Of a DNA stretch of 35,238 nucleotides, positions 1-8,281 are shown one piece after another. The translations under genes were made by a program, and so were the position numbers. Each line of letters opens with the position of its first letter. The first letter of the stretch is position 1. This DNA is from Clostridium sp. E02 (GTDB taxonomy: Bacteria > Bacillota > Clostridia > Lachnospirales > Lachnospiraceae). The stretch is from NCBI RefSeq assembly GCF_003833015.1, contig NZ_RJLQ01000029.1:1-35238 (forward strand). The letters are read 5' to 3'. The notes beneath the pieces were generated by a model that did no database searches, was not told the DNA's origin, and was given only the letters and a program-made list of their open reading frames with translations.

Positions 1-139
1 CAGGGAACCGTCAGACATGGTAATTAAGAAATAGTAACTTCTGATTAAGGGTGAAGCCTTATTCAGTTACAGAATAAAAAGATGTTAGTAAGATATAAGC
101 CTCATTGGCTATATCATTATTATACAAGGAGGGAAGGAT

Positions 140-622
140 ATGAGAGAAAAGATACTGTCAATCATGGAAAAAAACAGCAGAATCGATTTAAAGGAACTTG
201 CAATTTTATTGGGAGAGAATGAGGCGGCTGTTGCCAATGAGATCGCTGAGATGGAAAAGGAACATATTATCTGTGGATATCATACTCTGATTAACTGGGA
301 TCATACAAGCGATGAAAAGGTAATGGCTCTGATTGAAGTAAAAGTTACACCTCAGCGGGGAATGGGATTTGATAAGATTGCGGAGCGAATATATCAGTAC
401 AGTGAGGTGAATGCAGTTTACTTAATGTCAGGTGCCTTTGACTTTACCGTTTTTATCGAGGGAAAAACCATGAGACAAGTGGCACAGTTTGTTTCAGATA
501 AACTTTCCCCCATGGATTCGGTATTAAGTACGGCGACACATTTTGTCTTAAAAAAATACAAAGATCACGGCACTGTTCTTGCAGAAGAAGAGCCGGATGA
601 AAGGATGTTGATTACACCGTGA
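140..622 (+). CDS. Lrp/AsnC family transcriptional regulator
   Basis: DNA-binding regulator of 160 residues, the usual size for the Lrp/AsnC family. The N-terminal ~55 residues form a winged helix-turn-helix (LKELAILLGENEAAVANEIAEME). Residues ~60-145 form the RAM/AsnC ligand-binding domain, with the typical pattern VMALIEVKV...VYLMSGAFDFTVFIEG. The ATG follows AAGGAGG at 7 nt spacing, which settles the start. The stop overlaps the GTG of the aminotransferase gene, so the two are co-translated. In Firmicutes such a regulator next to an alanine/aspartate aminotransferase (the YugG-YugH, or AlaR-AlaT, arrangement of Bacillus) usually controls that enzyme. That role is inferred here from position and family only. 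A clear promoter was not found in bases 1-139. Confidence 0.93.
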   Translation: MREKILSIMEKNSRIDLKELAILLGENEAAVANEIAEMEKEHIICGYHTLINWDHTSDEKVMALIEVKVTPQRGMGFDKIAERIYQYSEVNAVYLMSGAFDFTVFIEGKTMRQVAQFVSDKLSPMDSVLSTATHFVLKKYKDHGTVLAEEEPDERMLITP

Positions 623-1788
623 GAAATCCATTGTCTGACCGGATCACAGGAATCCCATCCTCAGGGATCCGTAAATTTTTTGATATCGTCAGTGAGATGA
701 AAGATGCGATTTCACTGGGGGTTGGGGAACCTGATTTTAACACTCCATGGCATATTAGGGAAGAAGGAATCTATTCTTTGGAAAAAGGGCGAACCTTTTA
801 TACCTCGAATGCAGGGTTAAAAGAATTGAAAGTAGAAATTTGCAATTATTTAAACCGGCGATTTGAAATTATCTATGATGCAGATCATGAGGTCATGGTG
901 ACGGTTGGTGGAAGCGAAGCCATCGATATTGCCCTTCGGGCGATGTTGGATCCGGGTGATGAAGTCCTCATACCCCAACCAAGTTATGTTTCCTATGTTC
1001 CCTGTACCATTCTCGCAAATGGAACGCCAGTTATTATAGAGTTAGAGGCAAAAGATGAATTTAAGCTGACACCGGAAAAACTACTGGAGAAGATAACGGA
1101 TAAAACGAAAGTATTAATCCTTCCGTTTCCCAACAATCCCACAGGTGCGGTGATGAATGCCAGGGAACTGGAGGAGATTGTAAAAATTGTTGTGGAAAAA
1201 GACCTCTTTGTCCTATCCGATGAGATTTATGCGGAACTGACTTATGAAGGGAATCACACCACGATTGCAGCATTTCCAGGAATGAAAGATCGGACGGTCT
1301 TAATCAATGGATTTTCAAAATCATATGCCATGACGGGCTGGCGACTTGGATATGCAGCTGCCCCAAGAGTCATACTAGAGCAGATGCTAAAGATCCATCA
1401 GTTTGCAATTATGTGTGCACCTACAACCAGCCAATACGCTGCAATTAAAGCATTGCAGGATGGAGATTGCGAGGTGGAATCCATGCGGGAATCCTATAAC
1501 CAGAGGCGTCGGTATCTGATGCATTCTTTTCAGGAGATGGGACTAGAATGTTTTGAACCTCACGGAGCCTTCTATACATTTCCAAGCATCAAGCGTTTTT
1601 CCATGACCTCTGATGAGTTTGCTACCCGTCTTTTGATGGAGGAAAAAGTGGCAGTTGTCCCTGGAACCGCATTTGGTGACTGCGGAGAAGGATACCTTCG
1701 AATTTCCTATGCGTATTCCCTTAAGAGTTTAAAAGAAGCATTAGGTCGTATGGAACGCTTTGTTAAGAAACTGGACGGAAAGGTGTAA
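619..1788 (+). CDS. PLP-dependent class I/II aminotransferase
   Basis: Cytosolic fold-type I aminotransferase of 389 residues, a normal length for the AspC/AlaT/PatA group. The PLP-binding lysine is K234 in NGFSKSYAMTGWRLGY. Other family marks are the N-terminal GVGEPDF, the cofactor-contacting GGSEAID and FPNNPTG motifs, and the C-terminal substrate-carboxylate arginine in YLRISYA. The start is a GTG inside the stop of the preceding regulator (GTGA overlap), so translation is probably coupled. No strong ribosome binding site sits at the usual distance. By analogy with the Bacillus Lrp-aminotransferase pair the substrate may be alanine or aspartate with 2-oxoglutarate, but specificity cannot be read from sequence alone. 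Only 4 nt separate its stop from trmL. Confidence 0.92.
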   Translation: MRNPLSDRITGIPSSGIRKFFDIVSEMKDAISLGVGEPDFNTPWHIREEGIYSLEKGRTFYTSNAGLKELKVEICNYLNRRFEIIYDADHEVMVTVGGSEAIDIALRAMLDPGDEVLIPQPSYVSYVPCTILANGTPVIIELEAKDEFKLTPEKLLEKITDKTKVLILPFPNNPTGAVMNARELEEIVKIVVEKDLFVLSDEIYAELTYEGNHTTIAAFPGMKDRTVLINGFSKSYAMTGWRLGYAAAPRVILEQMLKIHQFAIMCAPTTSQYAAIKALQDGDCEVESMRESYNQRRRYLMHSFQEMGLECFEPHGAFYTFPSIKRFSMTSDEFATRLLMEEKVAVVPGTAFGDCGEGYLRISYAYSLKSLKEALGRMERFVKKLDGKV

Positions 1789-1792
1789 AAAC

Positions 1793-2287
1793 ATGAACAT
1801 CGTATTACTAGAACCGGAGATGCCTGCAAACACAGGCAATATTGGCAGAACTTGTGTGGCTACGGATACAAAACTGCACCTGATTGAACCATTGGGATTT
1901 CGGCTGAATGATAAATTGATCAAACGGGCAGGGCTTGATTACTGGGATAAGCTTGATGTTACGGTATACAGCGATTATGAAGATTTTTTAAATCGGAACC
2001 CAGGTGCTAAGATTTTTATGGCAACGACGAAGGGACTTCATGTTTACTCTGAGGTAACTTATGATCCCGACTGCTTTTTGATGTTTGGAAAAGAGAGTGG
2101 GGGAATTCCCGAAGAGATCCTTTTAGACAATCAAGAACATTGCATTCGAATTCCTATGTGGGGAGACATACGATCCTTAAATTTATCAAATTCAGTCTCC
2201 GTTGTGTTATACGAAGCATTGCGGCAGAATGGATTTGAACAGATGAAAATGCAAGGAGAACTTCATACGCTTCATTGGAAAGAATAA
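1793..2287 (+). CDS. trmL: tRNA (cytidine(34)-2'-O)-methyltransferase TrmL
   Basis: SPOUT-class SAM-dependent enzyme that 2'-O-methylates the wobble nucleotide of certain tRNA-Leu. The 164-residue product carries the three SPOUT signatures: PANTGNIGRTC near the N terminus, MFGKESGGIPEEIL in the middle, and IPMWGDIRSLNLSNSVSVVLYE, which forms the trefoil-knot SAM site. The ATG at 1793 is preferred over the in-frame TTG at 1760. It has GGAAAGG at about 9 nt, starts exactly at the family's conserved MNIVLLEPEMP, and avoids overlap with the aminotransferase. It is the last gene of the unit and is followed by a terminator. Confidence 0.94.
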   Translation: MNIVLLEPEMPANTGNIGRTCVATDTKLHLIEPLGFRLNDKLIKRAGLDYWDKLDVTVYSDYEDFLNRNPGAKIFMATTKGLHVYSEVTYDPDCFLMFGKESGGIPEEILLDNQEHCIRIPMWGDIRSLNLSNSVSVVLYEALRQNGFEQMKMQGELHTLHWKE

Positions 2288-2301
2288 GAAAAGAAAAAAA
2301 A

Positions 2302-2337
2302 GGCATGACTGCGAACGGTTGCAGCCATGCTTTTTTT
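2302..2337 (+). terminator. Rho-independent terminator after trmL
   Basis: GCATGACTGC pairs with GCAGCCATGC across a short loop with one mismatch, and seven T follow immediately. It lies 15 nt after the trmL stop. Confidence 0.85.
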
Positions 2338-2378
2338 GTGCAAATTTTTGCTGATAATAAAAAAGTGTAAAATACATA

Positions 2379-2407
2379 TTGACAAACTCTTGATAAAAAT
2401 ATATATT
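2379..2407 (+). promoter_or_regulatory. Sigma-A promoter of the sugar ABC operon
   Basis: TTGACA, a 17-nt spacer, then TATATT. This is a near-consensus vegetative promoter. It implies a leader of about 170 nt before the lipoprotein gene. The leader is AT-rich and holds several CGACAAA/GACGATAAA-like short repeats but no recognisable riboswitch. Confidence 0.7.
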
Positions 2408-2586
2408 GAATGTAATATAAATTTTGGTGAAAAATAACAAAAAATACATAGGATACCCTTTAAAAAACGACAAAATGACGATAAAATCGATGAAAATTCG
2501 ACAAAGCGTGACATGGTAAGAGGAATACAAATTTGCCTATAATGCAAATTGTATATATAAAATATACCATAGGAGGGTATTTATTT

Positions 2587-3729
2587 ATGAAACGAAGGTT
2601 ACTTGGATTTTTTTTATGTGGGATTCTGGCAGTGACATCTTTAGCAGGGTGTAGTACGAGGAAAGCTAACATCACGACTGGAGCAGTTGCAGAGACCACC
2701 TTGGAGGGAACAAAAAAGAGTGATACAGAAGGCAGTGGAGGGAAAGTAGGAGTTGCTATGCCCACTCAGTCTTCGGAGCGGTGGATCAATGACGGAGCCA
2801 ATATGAAAAAACAGTTGGAATCCCTTGGGTATGAAGTGGATTTACAGTATGCAGAAGATGATGTTCAGATGCAGGTATCCCAAATTGAAAACATGATTGC
2901 TTCCGGTGTGAACTGTCTGGTGATTGCATCCATTGATTCTGGTGCACTGGTAAATGTAGAGGAACAGGCAAAGAATGCAGGAATCCCCATTGTTGCATAT
3001 GATCGTCTTTTGATGGATACGGATGCAGTATCTTATTACGCCACTTTTGATAATAAAGGCGTGGGTACTGCCATTGGTGATTATATCAAAGAGACCAAAC
3101 AACTGGACAAGGCAAAAGAGGAAGGGAAATCCTATACCATTGAATTTTTTATGGGATCACCGGATGATAACAACGCACTGTTTTTGTACGATGGAATGAT
3201 GGAAGTGTTAAAGCCCTATTTGGATGATGGAACGCTTGTATGTGAATCTGGGCGTACCTCCTTTGAAGATAGCTGTATTTTACGCTGGTCACAGGAGACA
3301 GCACAGCAAAACTGTGAGAATTATTTAACTGGTTTTTATGCAGACAAGAAGTTGGATATTTGTGCAACTGCATTTGACGGGTTTGCTTATGGTTGCAAAG
3401 CAGCTCTTGAGGGGGCTGGATATCAGATTGGAGTGGACTGGCCACTGATAACCGGTCAAGATGCGGATCTAATGGCAACAAAGAATATTATATCTGGTTA
3501 TCAGACCATGTCCATCTATAAAGATACCCGCTTGTTGGCAGAAAAATGCGTTACCATGGTTCAGGCGGTTTTAGAGGGTTCCAAGCCTGAGATTAACGAT
3601 TCCACCCAGTATAACAATGGGAAAATCGTTGTTCCTTCGTATTTGTGTACGCCCATTGCCGTGGATAAGGACAATTATGAGACCATTATTATAGATGGAG
3701 GTTACTATACGAAAGAACAGCTGGAATAG
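2587..3729 (+). CDS. chvE: Multiple-monosaccharide ABC transporter substrate-binding lipoprotein (ChvE-like)
   Basis: Extracellular sugar-capturing lipoprotein of 380 residues. The signal peptide MKRRLLGFFLCGILAVTSLAGC ends in a lipobox with the lipidated Cys at residue 22. A short polar linker leads to a periplasmic-binding-protein type I fold. Motifs such as VGVAMPTQSSERWINDG, IASIDSGAL, IVAYDRLL and YYATFDNKGVG match the ChvE family (glucose, galactose, xylose, arabinose binders). The ATG at 2587 is chosen because AGGAGGG lies 9 nt upstream and the signal peptide begins there; an upstream in-frame start at 2533 has neither. It is followed by the ATPase and permease genes on the same strand. 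The exact sugar cannot be read from the sequence. Confidence 0.92.
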   Translation: MKRRLLGFFLCGILAVTSLAGCSTRKANITTGAVAETTLEGTKKSDTEGSGGKVGVAMPTQSSERWINDGANMKKQLESLGYEVDLQYAEDDVQMQVSQIENMIASGVNCLVIASIDSGALVNVEEQAKNAGIPIVAYDRLLMDTDAVSYYATFDNKGVGTAIGDYIKETKQLDKAKEEGKSYTIEFFMGSPDDNNALFLYDGMMEVLKPYLDDGTLVCESGRTSFEDSCILRWSQETAQQNCENYLTGFYADKKLDICATAFDGFAYGCKAALEGAGYQIGVDWPLITGQDADLMATKNIISGYQTMSIYKDTRLLAEKCVTMVQAVLEGSKPEINDSTQYNNGKIVVPSYLCTPIAVDKDNYETIIIDGGYYTKEQLE

Positions 3730-3747
3730 TAATTCATGTGATGAAAC

Positions 3748-3772
3748 CGGCGGTGGCATAGAGCTGCCGCCG
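3748..3772 (+). promoter_or_regulatory. Intercistronic hairpin between binding protein and ATPase
   Basis: CGGCGGTGGC and GCTGCCGCCG form a 10-bp stem (two G-U pairs) with a 5-nt loop. The run after it (ATTTGTTG) is too weak for a strong terminator. In ABC operons such hairpins commonly protect the binding-protein message or partly attenuate the distal genes. That role is inferred. Confidence 0.65.
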
Positions 3773-3811
3773 ATTTGTTGTAAAGGATAAAAGAGAAAGG
3801 GAGTTTAAACC

Positions 3812-5362
3812 ATGTCCGATTATATCCTGGAAATGAATCACATTACCAAAGAATTTTATGGGATCAAAGCTTTAGACGATGTAAATATTAAGATAAAGCC
3901 TTGTAAGATTCATGCTCTTTGCGGGGAAAATGGAGCCGGAAAATCAACGTTAATGAATGTGCTTTCTGGGGTCTATCCCTATGGAACCTACAGTGGTGAC
4001 ATTATTTATAAGGGAAGTTTATGTCAGTTTCATAACATTAAGCAAAGTGAAGCAAAAGGCATTGTTATCATTCATCAGGAATTGGCTTTAAGCCCTTATC
4101 TGTCTGTGGCAGAGAATGTATTTCTTGGAAATGAACAGAGGGATAAGTACGGGGTAATAGACTGGACGAAAACCCATAATCGTGCGCAGGAAATGCTTGC
4201 GAAGGTTGGACTTATGAATGAAGATTTAAATGCACCCGTTAACAGCCTTGGAGTTGGCAAACAACAGCTTATTGAGATTGCAAGAGCGATGACGAAAAAA
4301 GTGGAACTCTTAATTCTCGATGAACCAACGGCGGCTTTAAATGATGAGGAAAGTAGATGTCTTTTAAATCTTATGCTGGATTTAAAAAAGAATGGAATTA
4401 CTTGTATTATGATTTCTCATAAACTAGGAGAAATCAGTTATGCAGCTGATTCCATAACCGTAATCCGGGACGGGAAAACCATAGAAACCATAGAAAAGGA
4501 TAAGGAGGGAATTAGTGAGGATCGAATCATCAAAGGTATGGTAGGAAGAGAACTGAAAAACCGCTATCCAAAACGGAACCATAAAATCGGGAAACAGATC
4601 TTTTCGGTGGAGCACTGGAATGTATTTCATCCAGATGATGCGGCCCGCCAGGTAATCAAAGATATTTCCTTCCATGTCGGGGCAGGAGAGGTCGTAGGAT
4701 TTGCAGGGCTTATGGGTGCGGGAAGAACAGAACTTGCTATGAGCGTATTTGGCAGGTCTTACGGTCAGAAAATTAGTGGGACCGTAAGAATAAACGGAAA
4801 ACAGGTATTAATTAAAAATGTGAAAGATGCAATCAACAACAAGCTGGCCTATGTATCAGAAGATAGAAAAAGCTATGGTCTCATACTGATTGACAGCGTT
4901 AGGGGAAACATGACTCTCGCAGCTCTTTCTAAGTTTTTTTCTAAAAAGGGAGTGGTAAAAAGTAATGATGAAATCATTGCAGCGGAACAATACCGAAAGA
5001 AAATTAACGTTAAAACCAGTTCTGTAAATCAGAATGTTAGTTCTCTATCTGGAGGGAATCAGCAGAAAGTGGTTCTTGCAAAATGGATGCTCACTCAGCC
5101 AGATGTACTGATTCTCGATGAGCCAACCCGAGGAATTGATATTGGTGCGAAATATGAAATCTATTCCATCATCAATGAACTGGCGAAAGCTGGAAAAGCA
5201 ATTGTTGTTATTTCTTCTGAACTTCAGGAGGTCATGGGTACCTGTGACCGGATCTACATTATCAATGAAGGTCATATCTGCGGTGAGGTTACCAGTCAGG
5301 AAGCTTCTCAAGAAAACATCATGAGATGTATTATGGAAGATAACAGAAAGGAAGGGCATTGA
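3812..5362 (+). CDS. mmsA: Multiple-monosaccharide ABC transporter ATP-binding protein (MmsA/GguA type)
   Basis: Tandem-domain sugar importer ATPase of 516 residues, the usual length of the XylG/MglA/GguA group. The first cassette has Walker [14 protein letters not shown], a signature of the LGVGKQQ type and Walker [12 protein letters not shown]. The second cassette has the degenerate Walker [13 protein letters not shown], an intact signature LSGGNQQK and Walker [15 protein letters not shown]. One good and one degenerate ATP site is normal for this family. The start ATG follows GAAAGGGAG. Its stop overlaps the permease ATG (TGATG), so the two are translationally coupled. It energises import together with the ChvE-like protein and the permease. 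Confidence 0.94.
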   Translation: MSDYILEMNHITKEFYGIKALDDVNIKIKPCKIHALCGENGAGKSTLMNVLSGVYPYGTYSGDIIYKGSLCQFHNIKQSEAKGIVIIHQELALSPYLSVAENVFLGNEQRDKYGVIDWTKTHNRAQEMLAKVGLMNEDLNAPVNSLGVGKQQLIEIARAMTKKVELLILDEPTAALNDEESRCLLNLMLDLKKNGITCIMISHKLGEISYAADSITVIRDGKTIETIEKDKEGISEDRIIKGMVGRELKNRYPKRNHKIGKQIFSVEHWNVFHPDDAARQVIKDISFHVGAGEVVGFAGLMGAGRTELAMSVFGRSYGQKISGTVRINGKQVLIKNVKDAINNKLAYVSEDRKSYGLILIDSVRGNMTLAALSKFFSKKGVVKSNDEIIAAEQYRKKINVKTSSVNQNVSSLSGGNQQKVVLAKWMLTQPDVLILDEPTRGIDIGAKYEIYSIINELAKAGKAIVVISSELQEVMGTCDRIYIINEGHICGEVTSQEASQENIMRCIMEDNRKEGH

Positions 5363-6528
5363 TGGAGAAAAAGACGGTAAATATTAACATGAAGCAGTAT
5401 GGTATGGTTTTGGCTTTGATTGCAGTATTTCTCATATTTTCTGTAATGACAGGTGGGAAAAACATGTCACCGGCGAACATGAATAATTTAATTATGCAAA
5501 ACAGTTACATTGTGATTCTGGCTGTTGGTATGCTTTTGTGTGTGCTCACTGGAAACATTGATCTTGGAGTCGGATCCATTGTAGCAGTCTGCGGTGCTGT
5601 TGTGGGCATCATGATTGTGGACTACAAAACCAGCATATGGGTTGCTATTTTAGCAGCAATAGGGATTGGCACACTCTCTGGTATGTTTGTCGGATTTTTT
5701 GTCTCCAAACTCTCAATCCCTCCTTTTATTGTTACTTTAGCTACGATGCTAATGGGGAGGGGGCTTACTTATACTTTGTTAAAGGCTCAAACAAAAGGAC
5801 CTTTGCCGACTGAATATACTTACATAGGGGCAGGCTTTTTGCCCACACATAAAGTGCCTTTTGGAAATGGAACTTTAGACCTTGTATCCGTAGGAGTTGC
5901 GATTCTTGCCGTCATTTTAATTATCACCCTAGAGATAAGGAGTATTCATATTAAGAAAAAATATGAGTTTCCGATTAATCCTTTGTGGCAGACGGTGGGG
6001 AAAGTGGGAGTGATTCTTCTAATCATATGTTTCTTCTTTTACAAACTAGCTAGGTACAATGGAATTCCCTTTGTACTTGTGGTTATGGGGGTTTTGGTTG
6101 CAGTCTATCAGTTTATGACTGCAAAAACCGTAGCAGGAAGACAAATTTATGCATTGGGAGGCAATGCAAAAGCCGCAAGATTGTCTGGAATTAATACGAA
6201 AAAGGTATTTTTTTGGGTCTATACCAACATGGGGATTTTATGTGCGGTTGCAGGAATCGTCCTTTCTGCCCGGAATGCATCGGCGACCCCGAAGGCTGGG
6301 GATCAATTTGAGCTGGATGCCATTGCCGCCTGCTACATCGGAGGAGCAGCAACTACAGGAGGAATCGGAACCATTATTGGTGCCGTCGTCGGAGCATTTA
6401 TCATGGGGATTTTAAATAATGGAATGTCTTTATATGGCTGGTCTACGGATATCCAAAAAATCCTAAAAGGTGCCGTGCTGCTTGGTGCGGTCACCATTGA
6501 CTTATTGTCGAAGCGAAAAAATAATTAA
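5362..6528 (+). CDS. mmsB: Multiple-monosaccharide ABC transporter permease (MmsB/GguB type)
   Basis: Integral membrane permease of 388 residues with about ten hydrophobic segments. The conserved VGMLLCVLTGNIDLGVGSI motif and the C-terminal GIGTIIGAVVGAFIMGILNNGMSL segment are typical of the BPD_transp_2 family (XylH/RbsC/GguB). The insertion between the two halves with LEIRSIHIKKKYEF is found in the longer GguB/MmsB subgroup. The ATG at 5362 is preferred to the TTG just before it: it overlaps the ATPase stop and has AAGGAAGGG upstream. It is the last gene of the ABC operon. Confidence 0.93.
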   Translation: MEKKTVNINMKQYGMVLALIAVFLIFSVMTGGKNMSPANMNNLIMQNSYIVILAVGMLLCVLTGNIDLGVGSIVAVCGAVVGIMIVDYKTSIWVAILAAIGIGTLSGMFVGFFVSKLSIPPFIVTLATMLMGRGLTYTLLKAQTKGPLPTEYTYIGAGFLPTHKVPFGNGTLDLVSVGVAILAVILIITLEIRSIHIKKKYEFPINPLWQTVGKVGVILLIICFFFYKLARYNGIPFVLVVMGVLVAVYQFMTAKTVAGRQIYALGGNAKAARLSGINTKKVFFWVYTNMGILCAVAGIVLSARNASATPKAGDQFELDAIAACYIGGAATTGGIGTIIGAVVGAFIMGILNNGMSLYGWSTDIQKILKGAVLLGAVTIDLLSKRKNN

Positions 6529-6544
6529 ATGTATAAAAAATCTC

Positions 6545-6573
6545 AGGACTGGACGAAGTTTCCAGTCCTATTT
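6545..6573 (+). terminator. Terminator of the sugar ABC operon
   Basis: AGGACTGGA pairs perfectly with TCCAGTCCT over a 7-nt loop. The T run after it is short (ATTT), so termination may be incomplete. Confidence 0.65.
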
Positions 6574-6606
6574 CATGGTTTTTACCTATTGTTTACAAAA
6601 AAATGG

Positions 6607-6635
6607 TTACATGTGCTTCAATTGGCAGATATAAT
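6607..6635 (+). promoter_or_regulatory. Promoter of the PIN-PhoH gene
   Basis: TTACAT, a 17-nt spacer and a perfect TATAAT. The start of transcription would fall about 40 nt before the gene. Confidence 0.65.
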
Positions 6636-6683
6636 AAACAATACAGGAACTTAGTTTCTGAAATTAAAAAAGGAGTCCGTTAA

Positions 6684-8045
6684 ATGATTAAAACCTATGT
6701 GGTAGACACGAACGTACTGATTCAGGCCCCTTATGCACTTAATTGCTTTGATGATAATCTAGTTGTACTTCCAGTTGTTGTTTTGGAAGAACTGGATAAT
6801 CTAAAAAAAGCAGAAGGTGAAAAAGGAGCCAATGCAAGAAAGGCGATTCGATTTTTGGAACAGCTTCGTCATAAAGGGGACTTATTGGAAGGAGTGGAGC
6901 TGGAACATGGAGGAACCCTTAGGATTGAGAAAAATTTTGTTGATGTATTGCTGCCCCCTGATCTTCCGGATGAGAAAATGGATAACCGGATACTAAAAGT
7001 GTGCAAAGGCTTGGGGGGAGAGGTAATCCTGGTAACCAAAGATATTCTGCTTCGTATCAAAGCGCAGATCATTGGAATACCGGCGGAAGATTTCACAACG
7101 GAACAGGTTTCAGAAGGTGAGGAGCAATATATAGGAAGAATTGACATTTATGCTCCGGAAGAGGGCTTTAAAGAGTTTAAGAAGAAGGGGATTGCAATCG
7201 AAAAAGTCTACATAACCAATGCTTCTGGTGATAAAACCACCCCTGAGTTAAATGAAAATCAGTTTGTGATCTTAAAGGCGGATCAGTCCTCTAAAAAAAC
7301 AGTTCTAGGCCGTGTCAAAGGGGAAAGGATTGTTCCACTGGAATATTTAAAGTGCAAACCCTACGGTGTCACACCAAGGAATGCAGGCCAGTATTTTATT
7401 CAAGAAGCTTTGATGCAGCCATCGGATGTGGCTCCCCTTGTCATCATAAAAGGAGTGGCAGGGACTGCAAAGACTTTTTATTCCCTGGCTGTGGGATTGG
7501 AAAAATTGATGAATGCGCCGGCAGGAGAATATCGCAGGATTTTAGTATGCCGTCCCAATGCTCAGTTCGATTCAGACATTGGATTTCTTCCTGGAGATGA
7601 ACAAGAGAAAATTTCCCCTCTGATGCGTCCGTTAATTGACAATCTGGAACAGCTCATTGATTCTAACGAAGAAAAGCGTTATGAAGATGAAGAGGAGCTT
7701 GCGGGAAAAATTGAGGAAATCTTTGAGAGAGGACTGATCAAAACAGAAGCTCTGACTTTTATCAGAGGGCGGTCCGTGGTAAAGACTTATTTGATCATCG
7801 ATGAAGCACAGAACATGACACCAAATCAGGTGAAGGGAATCATAACCCGCGCCGGAGAAGGAACCAAGATAGTATTACTGGGAGATCCCAATCAGATTGA
7901 TCGTCCATTTCTAGATGAACGAACCAATGGACTCAGCTATGCTTCCGAACATATGAAGGGAAGTTCCTTGTGCTGGCAGATTGCATTGCATGCAGAGGAA
8001 TGTGAACGATCGGTGCTTGCTATGGATGCAGGAAAACGTCTGTAA
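6684..8045 (+). CDS. PIN domain-PhoH ATPase fusion (YlaK/PhoH2 type)
   Basis: A 453-residue cytosolic protein with two domains. Residues ~1-140 are a PIN-type ribonuclease domain: YVVDTNVLIQ holds the first acidic residue, LEELDNLKK the second, and VTKDILLRIKA the distal acidic part. Residues ~230-450 are a PhoH-type P-loop ATPase with Walker A GVAGTAKT (an Ala in place of the usual Gly) and Walker B YLIIDEAQNM, then ILLGDPNQID. PIN-PhoH proteins of this design (Bacillus YlaK, actinobacterial PhoH2) are reported RNA helicase/ribonucleases; the role in this organism is inferred. The ATG follows AAAAAGGAG. A small membrane-protein ORF starts 14 nt after its stop. Confidence 0.92.
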   Translation: MIKTYVVDTNVLIQAPYALNCFDDNLVVLPVVVLEELDNLKKAEGEKGANARKAIRFLEQLRHKGDLLEGVELEHGGTLRIEKNFVDVLLPPDLPDEKMDNRILKVCKGLGGEVILVTKDILLRIKAQIIGIPAEDFTTEQVSEGEEQYIGRIDIYAPEEGFKEFKKKGIAIEKVYITNASGDKTTPELNENQFVILKADQSSKKTVLGRVKGERIVPLEYLKCKPYGVTPRNAGQYFIQEALMQPSDVAPLVIIKGVAGTAKTFYSLAVGLEKLMNAPAGEYRRILVCRPNAQFDSDIGFLPGDEQEKISPLMRPLIDNLEQLIDSNEEKRYEDEEELAGKIEEIFERGLIKTEALTFIRGRSVVKTYLIIDEAQNMTPNQVKGIITRAGEGTKIVLLGDPNQIDRPFLDERTNGLSYASEHMKGSSLCWQIALHAEECERSVLAMDAGKRL

Positions 8046-8059
8046 TAGGAATAAGAATA

Positions 8060-8245
8060 ATGCTGCTTATTTATAATAACACGAACATTTATGAATTAGA
8101 ATCAACTGTATTTGGATACTTTGCTATAGAATTTTTGTCTTTATTTTTACAGAATAAAGATTTGAAAAAAAACTGGCATTATCTTGTTCTTGGTCTTGCA
8201 ATGGCAGTGTGTTTTATCGTTACCTTTACATTATATTTTAGATAA
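8060..8245 (+). CDS. Small hypothetical membrane protein
   Basis: 61-residue ORF, not recognised. Its C-terminal third (YLVLGLAMAVCFIVTFTLYF) is a clear transmembrane segment, and an earlier stretch (VFGYFAIEFLSLFL) is also hydrophobic. AGGA lies 9 nt before the ATG, and the ORF fills the space between PIN-PhoH and the terminator hairpin. These facts favour a real gene co-transcribed with phoH. No function can be assigned. Confidence 0.55.
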   Translation: MLLIYNNTNIYELESTVFGYFAIEFLSLFLQNKDLKKNWHYLVLGLAMAVCFIVTFTLYFR

Positions 8246-8252
8246 TGAAACA

Positions 8253-8277
8253 AGGCTAGCCTTACTTAGGCTAGCCT
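8253..8277. terminator. Hairpin between convergent genes
   Basis: AGGCTAGCC and GGCTAGCCT form a perfect 9-bp stem with a 7-nt loop. It lies between the plus-strand phoH unit and the minus-strand histidine kinase and probably ends both transcripts. The T runs are weak. Confidence 0.7.
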
Positions 8278-8281
8278 CGAT

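Noticed and set aside
2207-2547. Two overlapping minus-strand ORFs across the trmL end and the downstream spacer
   Set aside because: They run through the trmL terminator and an AT-rich leader, have no ribosome binding sites and show low-complexity Phe/Ile/Leu sequence.
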